Shown here: positions 35,797 to 36,831 of the stretch, piece after piece
How the letters are laid out: each line of letters begins with the position of its first letter
Position numbering within the stretch: the stretch's first letter is position 1
DNA from: Bacillus pseudomycoides
GTDB taxonomy: Bacteria; Bacillota; Bacilli; Bacillales; Bacillaceae_G
Length of the DNA stretch: 36,831 bases
Direction: 5' to 3'
NCBI RefSeq assembly: GCF_002551005.1
Contig: NZ_NVOY01000024.1
Location: 1 to 36,831, forward strand
Made by a program: the position numbers and the translations under genes
The notes under the pieces: generated by a model
Told to the model about the DNA's origin: nothing
The model's database searches: none
Seen by the model: only the letters and a program-made list of their open reading frames with translations

Positions 35797-36659
35797 CACT
35801 CTTCATAATATTGAAAAGGCAATCCTGTTCGTAAAATTCCCTTTGTTTCAATTCCGCCAAGCCCCTTCTCACCAGTTACTGTATTGCGTATAACATCCCA
35901 AACATTAACTCGTTCCATAAAAGATGTAAAGCTCACTTTTGCTACAACATACACTGGATCTAACGCATGAATATTAACGCGGGACGGAGAACTTGCAAAA
36001 TTTGCTCCGGCTCGAATAAGTGCTTCAAAATGCGATTGACACGCCCCAGCAAAAATAACAGGGTGATCTAATGAAGGATACTTTTTTCGTACTGTACGTA
36101 CAGCCTGTACAAAATGCTTAGAATGACGATAAGCTGCCAAATTTCCCATTTCTCCTTTTGATTTTGTATAAGCATCATGTCCGGTAATCACTAAGATATC
36201 AGGACGAACATGCTCAATTAAATCTAGAACCTTCTCTTGCATCTCCGTTTCTTTACAATGAATTCCCTGTACAGGCACACCTATTTTCGTATATAAATCT
36301 AAGCATTTTCTTAAATATAAAGGATCCCCATCAAGATGAAGCACTTTACCTGGCATTTGAAAATAATTTACTTCATTTGCATAGCCGCCTGTTGACTGAT
36401 ATTCTTGGCGCTCTCTCATTAATACATAATCTTGTTGAAATAAGCGATATGTCTTTTCCATTGTTTCTCGTTCCTGCTTCACTCTTTTCGTATAATCTCG
36501 TTGATTGACAAGAACTAAATCCTCTATTGGTGCATCTGCTACGAGCCGAAATTCTTCCCCAAACAAAATTGCTATTGTGTCTTTTATTTCTGTTACTCGA
36601 AAAAGAAGGTCGCGCTTATAGGACTTTCTCTCCACTAAATCTCCAACATGTACAGCCAT
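35796..36659 (-). CDS. yabG: Sporulation-specific protease YabG
   Basis: A mother-cell protease that trims spore coat proteins and is needed for coat cross-linking. The 287-residue protein matches the YabG family over its length. Candidate catalytic residues are Cys207 in FAGACQSHFE and His161 in VITGHDAYTK, the pair expected for this cysteine protease family. The N-terminal part (about 1-60) is a small beta-rich segment (VHVGDLVERKSYK). GGAGGT precedes the ATG by seven bases. A sigma-K promoter and a terminator make it a one-gene unit. Confidence 0.95.
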   Translation of the reverse strand: MAVHVGDLVERKSYKRDLLFRVTEIKDTIAILFGEEFRLVADAPIEDLVLVNQRDYTKRVKQERETMEKTYRLFQQDYVLMRERQEYQSTGGYANEVNYFQMPGKVLHLDGDPLYLRKCLDLYTKIGVPVQGIHCKETEMQEKVLDLIEHVRPDILVITGHDAYTKSKGEMGNLAAYRHSKHFVQAVRTVRKKYPSLDHPVIFAGACQSHFEALIRAGANFASSPSRVNIHALDPVYVVAKVSFTSFMERVNVWDVIRNTVTGEKGLGGIETKGILRTGLPFQYYEE

Positions 36660-36708
36660 CCTTTTACCTCCAAACTCGTAGGGACATATAACTCACTACG
36701 TTCTGTTT

Positions 36709-36735
36709 TAGCCTATGAACTTACAGGAAAAAGGT
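36709..36735 (-). promoter_or_regulatory. sigma-K promoter of yabG
   Basis: Minus-strand -10 CATAGGCTA (36709-36717), an exact match to the sigma-K pattern CATAnnnTA, with the minimal -35 AC (36734-36735) 16 bases upstream. The leader would be about 40 bases. sigma-K control of yabG is known in B. subtilis. Confidence 0.78.
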
Positions 36736-36736
36736 T

Positions 36737-36770
36737 ACAAAAAAGGCAACTCAAAACGAGCTACCTTTTA
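36737..36770 (-). terminator. Terminator of a gene beyond the right edge
   Basis: Minus-strand 10-bp stem AAGGTAGCTC / GAGTTGCCTT with G-U pairs (36758-36767 and 36743-36752), a 5-base loop, then six T. It would end the gene upstream of yabG, which in Bacillus is rsmA (ksgA), outside the window. Confidence 0.8.
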
Positions 36771-36779
36771 CATTTTATA

Positions 36780-36831
36780 TAAAGTGAACCTTTAATTAGT
36801 AGGGGGTTTCTTCATCCCCCACTGATTATTA
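36780..36831 (+). repeat. Dispersed hairpin repeat, copy C (cut by the window edge)
   Basis: Begins TAAAGTGAACCTT (36780-36792). A near-perfect hairpin TAATTAGTAGGGGG / CCCCCACTGATTA follows (36793-36806 and 36816-36828), as in copy A but in the opposite orientation. The repeat continues past the window. Confidence 0.72.

Overview
The window is a stretch of core chromosome from a low-GC Gram-positive, endospore-forming bacterium of the genus Bacillus, very probably a member of the Bacillus cereus group. The gene order is the well-known conserved run near the replication origin that in B. subtilis reads yabG-veg-sspF-ispE-purR-ridA-spoVG-glmU-prs-pth-fin-mfd-spoVT-yabM-yabN-rqcP-yabP-yabQ-divIC-yabR-tRNA-spoIIE-tilS-hprT-ftsH-coaX-hslO-cysK-pab/fol-dusB-lysS-rrn. 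Here every gene lies on the minus strand, so the biological reading direction is right to left. Protein lengths, the missing B. subtilis genes (ctc, yabS, yabT) and dispersed GC-rich hairpin repeats point to the B. cereus group. Several proteins seem fairly diverged from the B. anthracis versions as I remember them, so it may be an outlying species of the group; this is a memory-based inference.

Reading right to left: 36.8-35.1 kb holds the sporulation protease gene yabG (with a sigma-K type promoter), veg and the spore protein gene sspF. 34.9-32.0 kb holds ispE, purR, ridA and spoVG, the last with a clear sigma-H promoter. 31.6-28.3 kb holds glmU, prs, pth and fin. 28.1-23.9 kb holds mfd and spoVT (sigma-G type promoter). 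23.7-18.9 kb is the close-packed run yabM-yabN-rqcP-yabP-yabQ-divIC, with a sigma-E type -10 in front of yabP. 18.8-18.0 kb holds yabR and the tRNA pair Met-Glu. 17.6-15.1 kb is spoIIE, with the unusual 21-bp-spaced Spo0A-dependent promoter. 14.7-10.7 kb holds tilS-hprT and ftsH; 10.5-7.8 kb holds coaX-hslO and cysK; 7.6-1.9 kb is the overlapping folate operon pabB-pabA-pabC-folP-folB-folK-yazB-dusB; 1.7-0.2 kb is lysS. At the left edge are the tandem promoters and leader of a ribosomal RNA operon whose 16S gene lies outside.

The genes supply housekeeping functions (translation, nucleotide, folate, cysteine, CoA, cell-wall precursor and isoprenoid synthesis, proteolysis, repair), interleaved with sporulation genes that respond in turn to Spo0A/sigma-A, sigma-H, sigma-E, sigma-G and sigma-K. 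Most operon ends carry recognisable rho-independent terminators.

I found no mobile element with a transposase, no prophage, no CRISPR array, no disrupted gene and no evidence of an undescribed multi-gene system. The unusual material is intergenic: a family of dispersed hairpin repeats (five places plus a possible remnant), one of which abuts or supplies the spoIIE stop codon, and a few small inverted repeats and a tiny possible leader ORF upstream of glmU.
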